Notes: generated from the sequence alone by a model not told the origin. Shown: positions 9,840 to 21,943, counted from the first letter of the stretch. The stretch: DNA of 64,000 nt from Podocnemis expansa (GCA_007922195.1 ML681981.1:11198791-11262790), one strand, 5' to 3'. A program made the numbers and translations.

Positions 9840-12580
9840 GATCATGGCAAGGGATCTGGGGAAGGCTGGCTTCCACCAGGGGCATTGCTGGATAGCAAAA
9901 AGATCCAGGGCACAGCCCCACAGGCTCCGCTCCTGTCATTGGACCTGTCCCCAACAGGCCATGTCCCATGCCCCAATAGGCCCCATCCTTGTCATAGGCC
10001 CCACTTGAAACTGGAATTCATATAAAATATTTTGAAGTGTGGAAGTTTCACGTGAACTGGAAATTTTGGAAACATGGAGATGTGATGTTTCTCACAGGAA
10101 ATATGCTCCCTGGGGCCATGCCAGCTGACGACTAAAATTGAAGCTGTCAGTTTCTAGTCAGCAGCTGCCTAGGTACCAGTGCAGTCTGGCCATGTGGACT
10201 ACCATGGATTATCTTGGTCCAAAGCACTCAGCCTCTGCACCACTCCCCCACCACACAGAGTCCCCATGCTCCTCTGCATGCCATGTTATGATACAACTCC
10301 TTCATACCCATCTACATTACAACTGTAAAATGAGCAGTCATTCACTTCCAGTGTTCCCTGCAAATGAACAAAGGTGCTGGCAATTTCCCCTTAAAAAGGT
10401 CACAGACCATGTTAGGAGGACACAAAAATTCTCCTCCTGTCTGACAAGACATATCACTCCCCATCTCCTCCAGGTTTCTGTTGCTGAATATCAGGAGTCA
10501 GGGAGCTCAGAAAATAGGAATAGGAGGCAGGGTGGTGGATCAGACCATCCCTAGGACTTTCAGCCAACCTGTTTAGGCTCCCCATGCACTGGAGAAGTGG
10601 ATGGCATCTGGGTGCTCAACTGACAGGTGTCACCCTCCTGATCCACACTGAAGACACCTACTGCTGCAGTTTTCAAGCTTTTAAAATAGAGCCCATGCCT
10701 CCCCTGAACTTTGCTGTCATGCTTGCCTCCCACTTTGAGTGGCAGCATGAGACTGTGCAGTAAGGTAAAGGAGGTGTGGCAGCACAGCAGCTGCAATTTC
10801 CCATGCTGGGCTGGGCATGCCACAGGCTAGAAATTTAAAAAGGCTCTGGCCCTCTCCCAGCTTCCAGGTGTATGCAATCCACGTAAGGGAAGTTGGGTAA
10901 CTCATGAGGCAAGCAGGTAGGCTAGATGGGGCTGCCAGTGCAGTGCTGTGAGCAGCCTCACACCAAACTGGCAAACCGAGCCAGCCAGCCAGGCTGCCTG
11001 CCTTCTGCCTCCCTGCATACAGCCAAAGAAAAGACAATAGAGTGAACTGTAAACAAAAGGCAGAGAAAGCTCCTGAACTGTTCCACCCACCCCACCCTCA
11101 GCTCCTGCCAGACTCCCAATCCCCCTCCTGGGGAAACAAGGCAGAGAGAACTTAACACCACAAGCTGAGTAAGCCTGCTCTTATAGGAGAGAGAGTCCAA
11201 ACCAAAAATACAGCATTACTGAGACCACAGTATCCAATGCAAGACAGACAACATTACAGGAATTCACAATGAAGTACTGCAAGAAGATAAAGTAAAACAA
11301 GCAGGGTGTCTGGTGGCATGTTCAAAGAGTAATGTATTTGTTTCTCGCTAGAGCTTTTGTGGGTGAAATCCCACTTTGTCGGACACTTGAAAATGGTTTT
11401 CAAAATGGGATTTCACTCGTGATAAATAAATATGTTACTCTTTAAAAGTACCACAGGACTCCTTGCTATTTTTACTGAATTAGACTGACATGGCTACCCC
11501 TCTGGAACTTGTCAACAAGAGGAAGGGTAACTTTGCAGCATGCTGCCAGGTAGGTGTACTTATGCTGTGCACAATTCATAAGAGGGCAAAACTGAAGAGC
11601 AGAATAACTAAATAGTATTTTCAGTCTGAAGAATGGACATGTAACAATGGCACTCACTAAAAGGGGTCTGGCTCTTCCAGGGTATTCATTTTCTTTAGTG
11701 GCAAAAGTAAGTTTTACTGTTTGTACTCCTGTTTGCCCTGCAGATCCAACTCTAATTGGATAAAGGCTGTTGGATTCTTTTCTCTCTTGGCCATCATTAC
11801 CAGAAATATTCACTACATGTGTCTTCTATGCAAGTGAATGCAATGAGATTGTTTACTTCTTTAAAGCCTCTTACTTGCCCTTCCCTCCCCCTCCTCACCC
11901 AGCTCCCAAACCCCTCCTAACCCCATTATTTCTCCTTCCCAGTTTGACAGGCTCTCCACTGTGTGCCCACATTTCACTTCGCTCCCACTACCACCCTCTG
12001 CCCCTGGTCTATTTCCCGTTCTTGCTCACCACTCACTTGGCTCCCTATGACTACAACTCACCCCCACCTCGCCTGAGTCTAAGTTGGATCCTTCACTTTT
12101 TTTTTTAATCTTCAGATTTTTTTTTCATCTTTAGAATTATTTGCTAAATTAAAGCACAGGTGCAACTGTCCTTATCCACTGACTGTTACATGGTAGCACT
12201 AGCACATGTGCCACTAGCCACTGAATTTGAAAGCCTTGGGCCTACTCAAGCTAGGTGTAACTCAAGGTAGAATTTGGCCTGTGCTGCGTGAGAAGGAGAG
12301 AGAGAACAGAACCCAGCTACTTTCAGCTCTGAGGAAGGGTGGCAGTAGGTTGCAAAGGGAAAAAAACGTTATCTGAGCAAATTTGATACTAGAGAGAATG
12401 CTCAAGAAGCACCAGCTTAAACCCAGAATGCCCCTTCTAAGGTTAATTTCAGGAGTTCTGTTGTAACCAAAACTGTATAAATTGGCAAAGTATTTGGCTT
12501 CTGGTTGGGAAGTGGTTACAAGAACCAGTCTTCACATTTGAAACTTTTACTTTAAGGCTACATAAATAAGAAGCATTATT
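9840..12580. other. Unassigned sequence with one palindromic Penelope unit
   Basis: Apart from the unit at 11297-11509, nothing was recognised. The 138-codon ORF at 10138-10554 lacks domains. A C-rich tract lies at 11879-12070. Confidence 0.4.
11297..11509. mobile_element. Palindromic Penelope unit
   Basis: A minus tail (tggtggcatgttcaaagag..cttttgtgggtgaaatccc) meets a plus tail (gggatttcactcgtgataaa..ggctacccctctggaact) near 11397. The copy is more diverged than others and no clear target duplication was found. Confidence 0.7.
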
Positions 12581-12588
12581 CCACTGTG

Positions 12589-12756
12589 CAGGGCCAGTGC
12601 AATGCAGTAAGCCCAGTAAGCATTTCAGGGGGGCACCAATGCTTGAGGGGTGCCAAAATGGGAAGCACACCGCTGCAGTGCACTCTGACATCATTCATCT
12701 GTGCCGGTGTCTGCTGTGCTTGCAGGGAGGCTCCAGAAACGTTAGCGCCATTCTTG
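12589..12756 (+). mobile_element. hAT-like element with 8-bp target duplication
   Basis: The left end is CAGGGCCAGTGCAATGCAG. The right end, inverted, is CAAGAATGGCGCTAACG. Flanks ccactgtg (12581-12588) and ccattgtg (12757-12764) match at 7 of 8. It is the same family as 22957-23122 (inverted), sharing the blocks around ggtgccc, gtgccggtgtctgctg. Confidence 0.75.
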
Positions 12757-13080
12757 CCATTGTGGATTTTTCAACACAGGCCCACAACAGAAGCACATAA
12801 ATTATACAGCCGTGTCAACTCATGGCAAATTTATCATGAGAAACATTATTGGTAGGTAAAGCCTCACTCATGATCTCCCAATAGAACTCTCAATTCTCAG
12901 GATTTTCTTCCTCAGCTCTAGTCTGCTAATGTTAGCTCATCTATCTGTAGCCACAATGTAAAGACACAGATAAAATTAATAGAATTTGCCTTTAAAGTAT
13001 AACTAAAATAATTAACTCCGTTTAATAGACATTATAATCAATATTTAACAAAGCTCCATGTTGTTAATTTGGAACTCATT

Positions 13081-13708
13081 TTATATTCTTGGTGAAACTT
13101 CTGTTAGGTGTAACACTGTAATTTCATTTAAATGTGTGAAAAAGATGTGTGAATGAAAGGTCTGTCTGATGGGATCAGTTGACACCAGCCTGTCCCGATG
13201 AAATGCAAGCACCACCTTAGTGGCTGAACAATTCAAATTAATCCCTGAAAAGCAAGAAGAATCCACCCCAGAAAGAGAAAAACAAAATACAAACTCAAAG
13301 TCATGTCTGCAAATGACTGGTGATGAATGATCATCACACAGGAGCTTTGAGGCAGCAAGACACAGCAAGTCCTGTACACTTCCATGAGACTCAAATATAA
13401 AAGATTGGTTAAAAACATGAAAATTGTGTGTCTCATTCTGCAACTGTCATCTTGGCACACCAGATTCTTGACCTAGAGAGACCTGGCTTCCTCTTTGTGC
13501 CCAGCCTAGTTGGCCACTGGGCTGGCTTAAGCAACATATAAAAGGACTGGTAATTATATCACACCAGCTTCCAGAATTTATTGGGTATCAAAGTATGTGT
13601 CTGTTTTTTTGCTATTTTTACATTTACAGATAAATTTGGCATATTGCCTTGTCCCTAAAAAGATCCTGATAGTCTTTTCTTTTTAAGTATAACAATTCCA
13701 TTTCCCTC
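13081..13708 (+). repeat. LTR-like fragment related to the solo LTR at 14.7-16.0 kb
   Basis: Shared blocks in the same order are agtggctga, atccaccccagaaa, cacaggagc, tggtaa and the end gcatattgccttgtcc..gatcctgatagtctttt..gtataaca. Divergence is high and the left end could not be found. There is no coding content. Confidence 0.5.
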
Positions 13709-13859
13709 AATCACTCTGCTTCATTTAAAACTATCCAACACCCAAGAAAACAACAATTTCAAGCACAGAATAAATACTGGCTGCAGCATATGGTGGTGTT
13801 CAGCAGAATACAAATTTATAAATATCACCACTGATGATGAGGCTACACCCCAGATCACC

Positions 13860-14711
13860 TGCTGCCCAAGCCTCACAACCAAGACAATAAAGCAAGGGCG
13901 GGCGACCCCGTGGATGGAGAGGCCGGCCCCACTGCTGCAGAAGGTCCCGTGGTTGGGCCCCACTGGCCCCACTGCTGAGGGAGGCCCTGTAGTCAGGCCA
14001 GGCAGCTCCACTACCTGGGTGTGAGGGGAGGACAGGAGACCCCAGGCCAGGCCAGCTCAGATGCCTTGCACAGGGTGGGGGAGGGAGACCAGGCAGGCCA
14101 GGCCAGCCCCACAGTCTGGGCATGGGGTGAGGGACCCTGGGTCAGCTCCCCAGCCTTGCCTGCTGGGCTGGGCTCGCTGGCCAGGGCTGCTTCACAGCAT
14201 CCTGGCCACCAACTTGATCCCCTGAGCCTAAAGGCTGAGGAATGATCCCTGGATCACCAGCCCTCTGCTGGCCTGACCATGGCCACACAGAGGCTGAAGA
14301 ACATCTCCCCCAGTGTCAGGGCTAAAGTGGGAAGCTCCATTCCCAGGCCACTTGCTCCCGAGGCCCACAGCCCATGGCGGGAATCCCCCTATAGGCAATG
14401 GGTAGACACTCATGACCTCAGCTGGGACCCGGAGGCCATGGGATGAATGCCCAAAGGACTAGCAGCACCATCCTCGCCCCACCTGGTTCACAGAGGACTA
14501 GAGGCACCCCCCCCCAGTGCTACCCAGGGCCCAGAGGCCAAGGGGCACCCCCCGGTGCCACCTGGGACCCAAAGACCTGAGGGGAATCCCTCTGCCTGAG
14601 CTAGGGCCCAGAGGCTGAGGGAGCAATCCCCTGGTCCTACTGGGGGCTTGGAGAGCAAGCCTCCCCACCACCCAAGCCAGCTCTCCTCTCCTCCCCTGCC
14701 TGACCTGGGCC
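13860..14711. repeat. GC-rich minisatellite-like tract
   Basis: Degenerate units of about 60-80 bp built from aggccaggc, cccagaggc and gggcacccccc recur throughout. Open frames on both strands are composition artefacts. It abuts the target site of the solo LTR. Confidence 0.5.
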
Positions 14712-14715
14712 CCTC

Positions 14716-15958
14716 TGTAGGAATATGTGAGCAAAGTCACTCATAACTGTGTTAACCTATTCATGGTATTCATTCATAACCTTAATTCTTTCATTCCTTC
14801 ATTTGTGTCAATCTTCATATACCACTGTAGATTTGATAATTTATTCTTTCCTTTATTTGTATTAATCTTTATATGTGCTTATAGACCTGATGGTTGCTTG
14901 TAAGCTTGACTTCTTTTGTATGTTGATAATTAATTACTATTTGTAACTTTGTTATAAGTATAATGCTGCTTACCATTTGTTATGCCTATCTCCTTGCAAC
15001 TACATTGGTTAGTTGGGGAGCACAGAACTCCAACCACTAACCTTTTGCTCTGCTGTTTAAGAGGAAAAGCAGCCATGTCATTTCCCCTGAGCCACTCACT
15101 CCCAGCTTGCATTGCTCTGAAAGTTCATGCCTATCTGTTTCATCACTAATAGTTGTATTCAAACCCTTATCTGATCTTTATAATATATGAAATAATGTTA
15201 TTCTTCTAAGCCATACTCCATATTGTAAACGAAACTCCACTTTGATCACTGTACTCCATCTTGTACCCAACGCTTAGCTGATAAAAACAAGGTGTGGATG
15301 GAGGGTGTATGTGTGTGTGAACCAGTTCCAAACTGCCAGTTGATCCTGATGAGGTGTGAAGTCCATCCAGTGGCTGAAGAGTGTGAAAAGGATCCACCCC
15401 AGAAACAAAACAACTAAAAACTTAACCAAGCCATCAAAAACAAGCTGAAAGTCACAACTGCTATTGTCCAGTAATCAATGGTCATACAGGAGCAGCAACA
15501 CTCATGGACTTTTATTAACAAACAATGTCATGCCTGCTATTGTTCAGCAGTCAGTGGTGGTACAGAAGCGACGTGACCCACCAGCACTCAGACTTCCATT
15601 GAAGCCAAAACTGTATGAAAGACTGGGTGAGATCACAAGGCTTTGGGGAACTGTTCTGCACAACACCTGGAAGAAAGGAGCATCGGTGCACACCTGACAA
15701 AGACCCTGCTCCCCCCTCGTGTCCAGCTTCCCTGGCTAGGTAGCGGCCATGAGCCACGAACCCCAGCAAAGAACCCAAGCTGCAGTCTCAAACCACAATC
15801 AGGACTGGTAACTATCAACTGCAGAACGTCTACTGGTGTGTTTGGGCGCGTGTGTGTAAATGTAGTGCTAGGATAGGTATTAATTTTGTCCCTTATAATA
15901 AATGCAGCACATTGCCTTTTCCCCCTTGAGAAGATCCTGAGTGCTCCTTTGCATAACA
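14716..15958 (+). repeat. Solo LTR (retroviral type) with 4-bp target duplication
   Basis: The unit starts TGTAGGAATATG, ends CATAACA, and is flanked by CCTC at 14712-14715 and 15959-15962. The 3' part (from about 15290) is related to 13081-13708, and the last 80 bases also to 47850-47933 (gcacattgccttttcccc, aagatcctg). AATAAA lies at 15897-15902. No internal retroviral genes adjoin it, so it is a solo LTR of an old endogenous element, in plus orientation by the polyadenylation signal. Confidence 0.65.
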
Positions 15959-16046
15959 CCTCCGATCCCCCATTAGCTCTCCCCCACAGTACCTACTTGC
16001 TCTGGGTGCTCCAGAAGGGAAGCTGATGCTGGAGCTTGTGCAGACT

Positions 16047-17515
16047 GTCACGGCACAGAGGAGAGCTTTGAAACTCTCCTATCTTCTCTGCCCTCTGATT
16101 CAGACGCACTAGAGCATGTAGGTGCGAGAGAGGCAGCAGCAGCAAAAAGGCTCAGTGAGCTCTCAGCCCACTGTTGGCAGGCCCTCCCTGTGCCTGCGCT
16201 GGCCCTAGGATAAAGATTTGGGGCACAGGCCCCATGTGCCCGGCACCAGTGATGCCTCTGGCTTCCACACCCTAAGACAGCTTTCATCAGCCAGGAGCTT
16301 GGTAGCAGGTGGTTAATCAAGAAGGGAAAGTCCTCTGGTGGGACCTGATATTTATGGCCTGCTAGATCCAAGACCAGAGGAATTGAAGCAGGAGTCTGCC
16401 AGCATACCCTAGCGAGGTTGTGCACACTGGTGCAACGGTATCGCTATCGTATCTGGGGAAGATGATAACCCAGGATTGAATGGAGGTCTTGATCTGCATT
16501 GATGGGTTCGACCTCTAAACCTGTATGTCCTGTTACATGGTGAAAGAGGTCATAGTGGGCCATAGTGTCCTCCCTGTAGGACCACAGCCTGGGATTTAAA
16601 GCCATATCAGGGGTTGTGGAGTGGTGGAGTCGTCTTGGGCCCTTCAGTACCACAGGAAGTTTCCTCCAAGGAAGTTTCCTGTGACAGGGACCACTCAGGA
16701 GGTTGGTACTGGTAGGTGCCCAGTGCCAGTGATCCCTCATGGGCCTGTCTGCCTCTGTGGGAGGAGAAGGCCTCCTCAGGGCTTGGGGAACATGATTTCT
16801 CCCATCGTCGAGGTATTGGGATTACCCTGGCACTGCACAAGACGGGGACGGGGCAGTCGGTGCCGGTGATGAGGCAGTGCTATGGTGCTGGGGAGAAGGA
16901 GAATGCGCTCCGTGGCACTTAGCTGTAGGGCCCCGACAGGTACCAGTGGGTCCTCCAGCAGGGAGACAAACTCCCTCTGGCTGTGGTACCAGTGAGCTCG
17001 GTACCAAGATAGTGGATGGAGATTGGTGCCACACTGGAGCGGTCCATGTCCCCGAGAGGAAAGCCAGTTTTCTTCTCTGGGGCTTGGGAGGTAGAGGCAT
17101 AGGCAAAAGCAAGAGACCTTTTGATGCCTCGAAAGCCTCCGGTGTTGAGGGGACCTCCACGACCTGCTGGCCTTGGTCCCGAGAGTGGCCTGTTTGAGGA
17201 GAGCTTGAGTGGCACCTGTGCTTCGACACCAAGGTGGATGCTGAGCTTGTCTTCTTGTGCTCCCAAAGGGAGCGGTGCCAAGAGGGCTCTGGTGCTGATT
17301 TGGCACAAGGTGCCAGTGGCTCCAACGGCAACCCCAATTCTCCAGGGGTAGGCTGCCGTACTGGCTCCAGGGCCAATGCATGGCGCCTCTGTTCCCTGTC
17401 TTTCAGGGTCCTCGGTTTGAAAGACCAACAGATGGAGCACTCGATAGCCTGTGTGGGATTCACCCAGGCACTGTAGGCACTTCTTGTGGGGGTCATCCTG
17501 TGGGAAGGCCTTCAA
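16047..17515 (-). pseudogene. DIRS-like gag remnant, N-terminal and middle part
   Basis: Minus-strand frames carry a Cys motif (IECSICWSFKPRTLKDREQR) near the N-terminus, a Ser/Pro-rich stretch, and further on LARVCWQTPASIPLVLDLAG followed by HKYQVPPEDFPFL. Several overlapping frames of 100-224 codons exist because the region is GC-rich, but the homologous segments lie in different frames, so it is broken. It resembles gag-like ORF1 proteins of vertebrate DIRS elements as I know them. The continuation is at 9334-9835. Confidence 0.5.
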
Positions 17516-17704
17516 AGCCTGGCATTGATGGTGGCATTTGGGAGCTATCTCCAGGCTCCAGGTTTGTACACTTAGTAGGAGCAGCAGTTCTTGGTGGAAT
17601 GATGTCCACGAACAGATCTTCCAAACAGAATGGGTGGCTCATACACAGCAAAATAGACAGGTGCTTGCATAATTGCAAGGAGCGGGCTGTTCTGAAACCA
17701 TCAC

Positions 17705-17880
17705 TGAGAGCGGAAAAAGGAGCTAAGGAGGATCAGGGTTGGGGCCATATATATAGCCACTGGACTGGTCACAGGAGACACTGGCAACCAACACTGCTCT
17801 GACAGGCTAGGGCTAAAAAGTTTCTAACCAATCATGCGCTGCAGACTGTAGACACCTAATACTGAATGTATGCTAGCAGC
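17705..17880. repeat. Right inverted terminal repeat of the DIRS-like element
   Basis: The text atcagggttggggccatata..ctctgacaggctagggctaa..atactgaatgtatgctagca is the reverse complement of 5741-5915 with scattered substitutions. Confidence 0.65.
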
Positions 17881-17888
17881 ACTCGTAG

Positions 17889-17942
17889 AAGAAAATCCCA
17901 TTTCGTCCAACACTTTGAAGATGGGGGGACTTACAGAATGCT
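17889..17942 (-). mobile_element. Short Penelope tail fragment
   Basis: The text gaaaatcccatttcgtcc..cttgaagatgg-like sequence and cttacagaat match the minus-strand Penelope tail. It lies immediately outside the right DIRS-like terminal repeat. Confidence 0.6.
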
Positions 17943-18302
17943 TGTAGGCAATTTGTGGAGAAGATTTCCTGTATCCAGGGAAGCAATCCTAACAGTTACC
18001 TGCTGTGGTAGTTTTACAACATAGGATAAATAGGGTGATGAGACCTGCATTGAGATCCAGGATCTGAGGGGCATTTTAACTAACAACGGTCTTGTGAATC
18101 TGAAGCCAGAATGGATTCCTGTTAACTGCTGAAAGTTTTGGACAAGCAGCAAGTCTTTATAAAAAGGAACAGCTGAGAAATGTAAATGAATAGATCTATT
18201 AAAGGCTGGTATGAAAGAAGACAAGTGGGAAAGAAGTGAAGATGTTCTACCAAAGTGTCCTTTGGAATTGTACCAGCACAGTGCTATACACCTATGTGAA
18301 AG

Positions 18303-18888
18303 AAGCAAGGACTCCTGTGGCACTTAAACACTAACAGATTTATTTATTGCATGAACTTTTGTGGGAGAAGATCCCACTTCGCATACGCTTGAAGATGGTG
18401 GAACTTACAGAATGGAATGAAAATAAATGCAAGGGAGTGTATGACGTGGGCTCAGGTCATCTAGTAACAGTAGATCAGAACAGTTGTTAAGATTCAAGCA
18501 CTGGGGAACAACATATAGCGGAGGGCGAAGTCAAATCACCTGTTGTAATGGGAAAAGAAGCCATAATCATGATTTAAACCTGCATTCACACAATCAAATC
18601 TGCATAGCAATTCTCATTCAGCTGTTTCTCTTTGAAGTCTTGATGTCCCATTGAATTTCTTGAGCATAGTCATTAACAAGTCATCCACAGACTGATCAGA
18701 AAGATGGAAGTGCTCAGCAACTGGTTTTTGAGTGTTGTGATTTCTGATGTCAGTTTTGTGTCCATTTATTCTTTTGTGCAGACATTGTCCTGTTTGTCCA
18801 ATGTATAAGGTGTGGGGGCATTTCTTACATGATGGCATAAATCACATTAGTGGAGGAGCAGATGAATGAGCCCTTGATGGAGTAGCTA
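18303..18888 (-). pseudogene. Penelope-like element fragment, GIY-YIG endonuclease (minus arm)
   Basis: The minus-strand ORF 18838-18614 reads CKKCPHTLYIGQTGQCLHKR, INGHKTDIRNHNTQKPVAEH, then [10 protein letters not shown], a diverged copy of the endonuclease at 3.6-4.7 kb (catalytic-arginine region LHKRINGH). The full 3' tail lies at 18303-18600. The 5' part, including the reverse transcriptase, is missing. Confidence 0.8.
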
Positions 18889-19106
18889 CAGCTCTGATTT
18901 GCTGTTACTGTATGACCTGATCCCATGGCTTACACTCTCATGCATTTATTTTCATCCCATTCTGGTCCACCATCATCAAGGCTTCTGACAAAGTGGGATC
19001 TTCTCCCACAAAAGCTCATGCAATAAATAAATCTGCTAGTCTTTAAGTGCTGCAGGACTCCTTGCTTCTTTTGCTGAACTAGACTAAAACAGCTGCCACT
19101 CTGACA
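18889..19106 (+). mobile_element. Penelope 3' tail (plus arm) joined head to head
   Basis: Starting cagctctgatttgctgttac, this is the plus-oriented tail, with the hairpin GTGGGATCTTCTCCCAC, aataaatctgctagtc, actccttgcttc and a degenerate terminus. It abuts the minus arm at about 18888, repeating the layout at 4350. Confidence 0.8.
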
Positions 19107-19398
19107 CTTACATGAGGGGCAGGAAAGCAATCTAAAATTTTTTCAGGTTAGAATCATGTGTTGTTTTCTCAATCCAAGAACCGCACTGGCCCACCACAAG
19201 ATTGAGTCCAACCCATCAAATAACACCTCACCATTACATTTCCTCAATGGCCTATATGAGAAAGGCACAACTGAGTGTTCATTAAGTTCTTAGGCCTCAC
19301 CCATAACTTTGGGTAAACTTTTTTGGTGGTAGCACCTGACTCTGTATGGATTACAGAAACCAAACAAAGCCACTTTAAAGGATTAGCATCTAACAGGG

Positions 19399-19563
19399 TA
19401 GGGGTGTCAAACTGAAATCACCATGAGGGCCACATGAGGACTAGTATGTTAGCCTGAGGCTGCACCACTGAAACCTTTCCATACAATGATATTGCAAATA
19501 TCGGCAATGATTATGTCATTGTGGGCTGCATGCTGCGCATGGGCTGTGTGTTTGAGACCCCTG
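19399..19563. mobile_element. Short hAT element, family with GTTTGAGACCCCTG ends (copy 1)
   Basis: The ends are TAGGGGTGTCAAAC and GTTTGAGACCCCTG. Flanks taacaggg (19391-19398) and taacagag (19564-19571) match at 7 of 8. Related copies are at 36350-36560 and 40710-40919, sharing tttccatacaatgatattgc and the block before it. Confidence 0.8.
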
Positions 19564-19639
19564 TAACAGAGGATATCCTGAATGCTGTAGTAGGTTCATC
19601 TGGTTTTCTCTATGGGATCTTAAAAGTACAACGAAAAGA

Positions 19640-19881
19640 TGCAGGGGTAGCCATGTTAGTCTGTTTCAGCAAAACACACAAGGAGTTCTTTAACACTTTT
19701 AAAGACTAACAAATGTATGTGTTGCATGAGCTTTCATTGGTACACTTCCACTTCACCAGATGAATGAAATGGCATTTCTTTCATTCATCCATTTCAGTCA
19801 TCTGAAGATGCCTATGAAAGCTCATGCGACAAATGAATTTGCTAGTCTTTAAAAGTGCCACATGACTCCTTGTTTGTTTTA
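19640..19881. mobile_element. Palindromic Penelope unit with probable target duplication
   Basis: A minus tail (gcaggggtagccatgttagt..) turns into a plus tail (cctatgaaagctcatgcgac..gccacatgactccttg) around 19785. The flanks acgaaaaga (19631-19639) and atgaaaaga (19882-19890) match at 8 of 9 bases. Confidence 0.75.
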
Positions 19882-20021
19882 ATGAAAAGACTGCTTTCAC
19901 AGCAGGGCAAGGTCTGTGGCAATTTAAAGTGATAGCTTTCAGTGCATAAGGCACCTGCCGAATTTAAGATGCTAATGGAGAGGGCACTGCAAGACATGCC
20001 TCTCAGTGGGTTTGCTATACC

Positions 20022-20504
20022 CAGGGCCATCCCTAGAAAGTTGCAGAGCTGGGGGCAATTGGCCTGTGGGGGCCCCCCAGCTGTCCCCTCCATGCTGGGG
20101 GGGAGTGGGCTGGCCCAGAGGCTGGCTCCACACTCCCGCCCCTCCCCTGAGCCAGGGTCAGAGTAGGACAGTCTGGACACTAGACTCTGCTCTCCTGTCC
20201 CACCTCTGGGCCAGCCTGCCCCACTCCCAGGGTGGAAGAGCTAGCCCAGGGGCGGGGCGAGCCGCCCCAGAGCAGAAGCCAGCTCCACGATCCCGTCCAC
20301 TCCTTCCCCACTGCCTTTGGCTTCACACTGGAAGCAGCAGGGAGGGGGCAGAGGACAGTGCGGCTGTGGGGGGCACTGGTGCTGAGCCCCCCACTGCCCT
20401 GATCACAGCAGGAGAGGGCAGGGCCCATGGAACTGTGGGGCTAGGGGTGATAACCCTCCTCACCACACGCCATCTTCCCACCCCCCACCCCAAGAACAGC
20501 CCTG
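20022..20504. mobile_element. GC-rich hAT element with 8-bp target duplication
   Basis: The ends are CAGGGCCATCCCTAG and AAGAACAGCCCTG. Flanks gctatacc (20014-20021) and gctataac (20505-20512) match at 7 of 8. The interior is GC-rich with spurious long ORFs. It is related to the element at 31006-31537. Confidence 0.8.
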
Positions 20505-20582
20505 GCTATAACAAGATGATTTCATGTTCTAAGCTTTTAGTATTCACAGGATCTCTCCACCCAAATCCAAAGAAACATGATG

Positions 20583-20608
20583 AACACACACACAAACACA
20601 CACACACA
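20583..20608. repeat. (CA)n microsatellite
   Basis: Acacacacacaaacacacac-type dinucleotide repeat, slightly interrupted. Confidence 0.9.
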
Positions 20609-21209
20609 CGCCCCACAGCTAATTTACCCAGACATGTAATGAATAAGAGGGGAGCTTCCACTCATAAGTAGAAAATGGAGACTGTGTGGAATTGGCTGTT
20701 ATCTAGACACAGACAAGCAGAGTTTTTTAGAACTCTGGTTGAATTACAGTAACTTTTTTTGTCATATTTGCCGATACAAAACCTATGTGTAGCTACCTGC
20801 GTGGAATTTGGAAGAAGGATCACAGGTTGCAGAGGATGTAGGGAAGAATTTGTAGGAGCCACCATCCAGCATGCAGACTGTATGTACATGGCTAGAATTC
20901 CAGCTGCAGTTTCAGCATTTCTGTAAACAGTTCTATTGATAAAATTTAGTTTTACAAGCTGTCATGTAATTACCAAGCATGAAACCTGAGGGCAGAAATC
21001 AGTCTAATGAGAACCATATCATGGAAGAGTGTGATTAATAAGCAAAAGAAAACATCACAAAGAAACAGAGCAAACAACATGGAGGGTCTCTGACCACCTG
21101 GAATGCTTGATTAGAAAGAAAGAAAATCTTGCATAAACATGAAAACTAAAACTGAGCCTGTATACACAGCTGACCGTGGGGGAAAAGATGAGAAAATGAA
21201 GGTAAAGGT

Positions 21210-21238
21210 TTTTTTTTTTTTTTTGTTTTTTTTTTTTA
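21210..21238. repeat. Poly(T) tract
   Basis: Sixteen T, one G, then thirteen T. Confidence 0.9.
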
Positions 21239-21729
21239 CTGTCTCACTTGGGTGAAGACGACAAGGAAAAATGCAGGAAACACTGGAATAGCTGATAAGA
21301 GGTTTTATCTGTACAGTAACCCCAAACAGAGTAAGACGGTAGAAAGATACTGGTTTTTACCCAAAACCAAGGAACAGAAGAAAAATATATATTTATGTTA
21401 CAAAGCTGAGAATGCTGACATCCACATATAAATCTGCAGACACTAAAGATTCCTTAAGACTGAGGCAGGATCATTTGCAACACATTTGATTTCAGTTTAC
21501 ATAGTAGGCTGTTGAGAGAAATAAAACTAATCCAAGAGAAATGCCTCTAAATAGCAAGGGCTGCTGAACTGTCCAGGAACAAATAAAAAATAGACATCAG
21601 TGAATAAGGACGAGCAGGTACCCAGGCTCAAGCAGAAAGAACTCAGGAATCGGGCAAGAGACAGATTGAGAATACAGGCATCATGGCCCTGTGGAAAGCA
21701 ACATGAAAGGGAAAAACAAAAATGTTAAT

Positions 21730-21843
21730 TTCCAAAGGGATAGCTGTGTTAGTCTAGTCCAGCAAAAAACCCAAGGAGTCATGTGGCACTTTAAGACTAA
21801 CAGCTTTATTTTTCACATGAGTTTTGTGGGAGAAAATCCCACT
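21730..21843 (-). mobile_element. Penelope 3' tail fragment
   Basis: This begins ttccaaagggatagctgtg and passes through aaggagtcatgtggcac and actaacagctttattttt to the hairpin at gtgggagaaaatcccac. It is single-armed and little diverged. Confidence 0.8.
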
Positions 21844-21943
21844 GACTAGTCTATAGGAAATTGTGCAACGTGTATCCCAACATCACAGCCACCCCAGAGG
21901 GAGAGCGAGGAAGAAAGCAGCACTACACACAATGATTGAGGAA

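Larger units (their letters stand above)
5741..17885 (-). mobile_element. DIRS-like retroelement, decayed and interrupted
   Basis: The terminal segments 5741-5915 and 17705-17880 are reverse complements with moderate divergence (shared: atcagggttggggccatata, tgctctgacaggctagggct, accaatc). Between them, on the minus strand, lie gag-like remnants at 16047-17515 and 9334-9835. Inverted terminal repeats and this gag type fit DIRS-group (tyrosine-recombinase) retroelements. The 12 kb span exceeds an intact DIRS element, and 9840-16046 holds unrelated sequences, so later insertions or two separate copies are both possible. No reverse transcriptase or tyrosine recombinase was recognised. Confidence 0.5.

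Noticed and set aside
10138..10554. 138-codon plus-strand ORF
   Set aside because: No recognisable domain, no coding-like neighbours, and it lies among repeats.
16776..17496. Overlapping ORFs of 198-224 codons on the minus strand and others on the plus strand
   Set aside because: They come from one GC-rich, stop-poor region. Only scattered segments resemble DIRS-like gag, and those lie in different frames, so it is annotated as a pseudogene.
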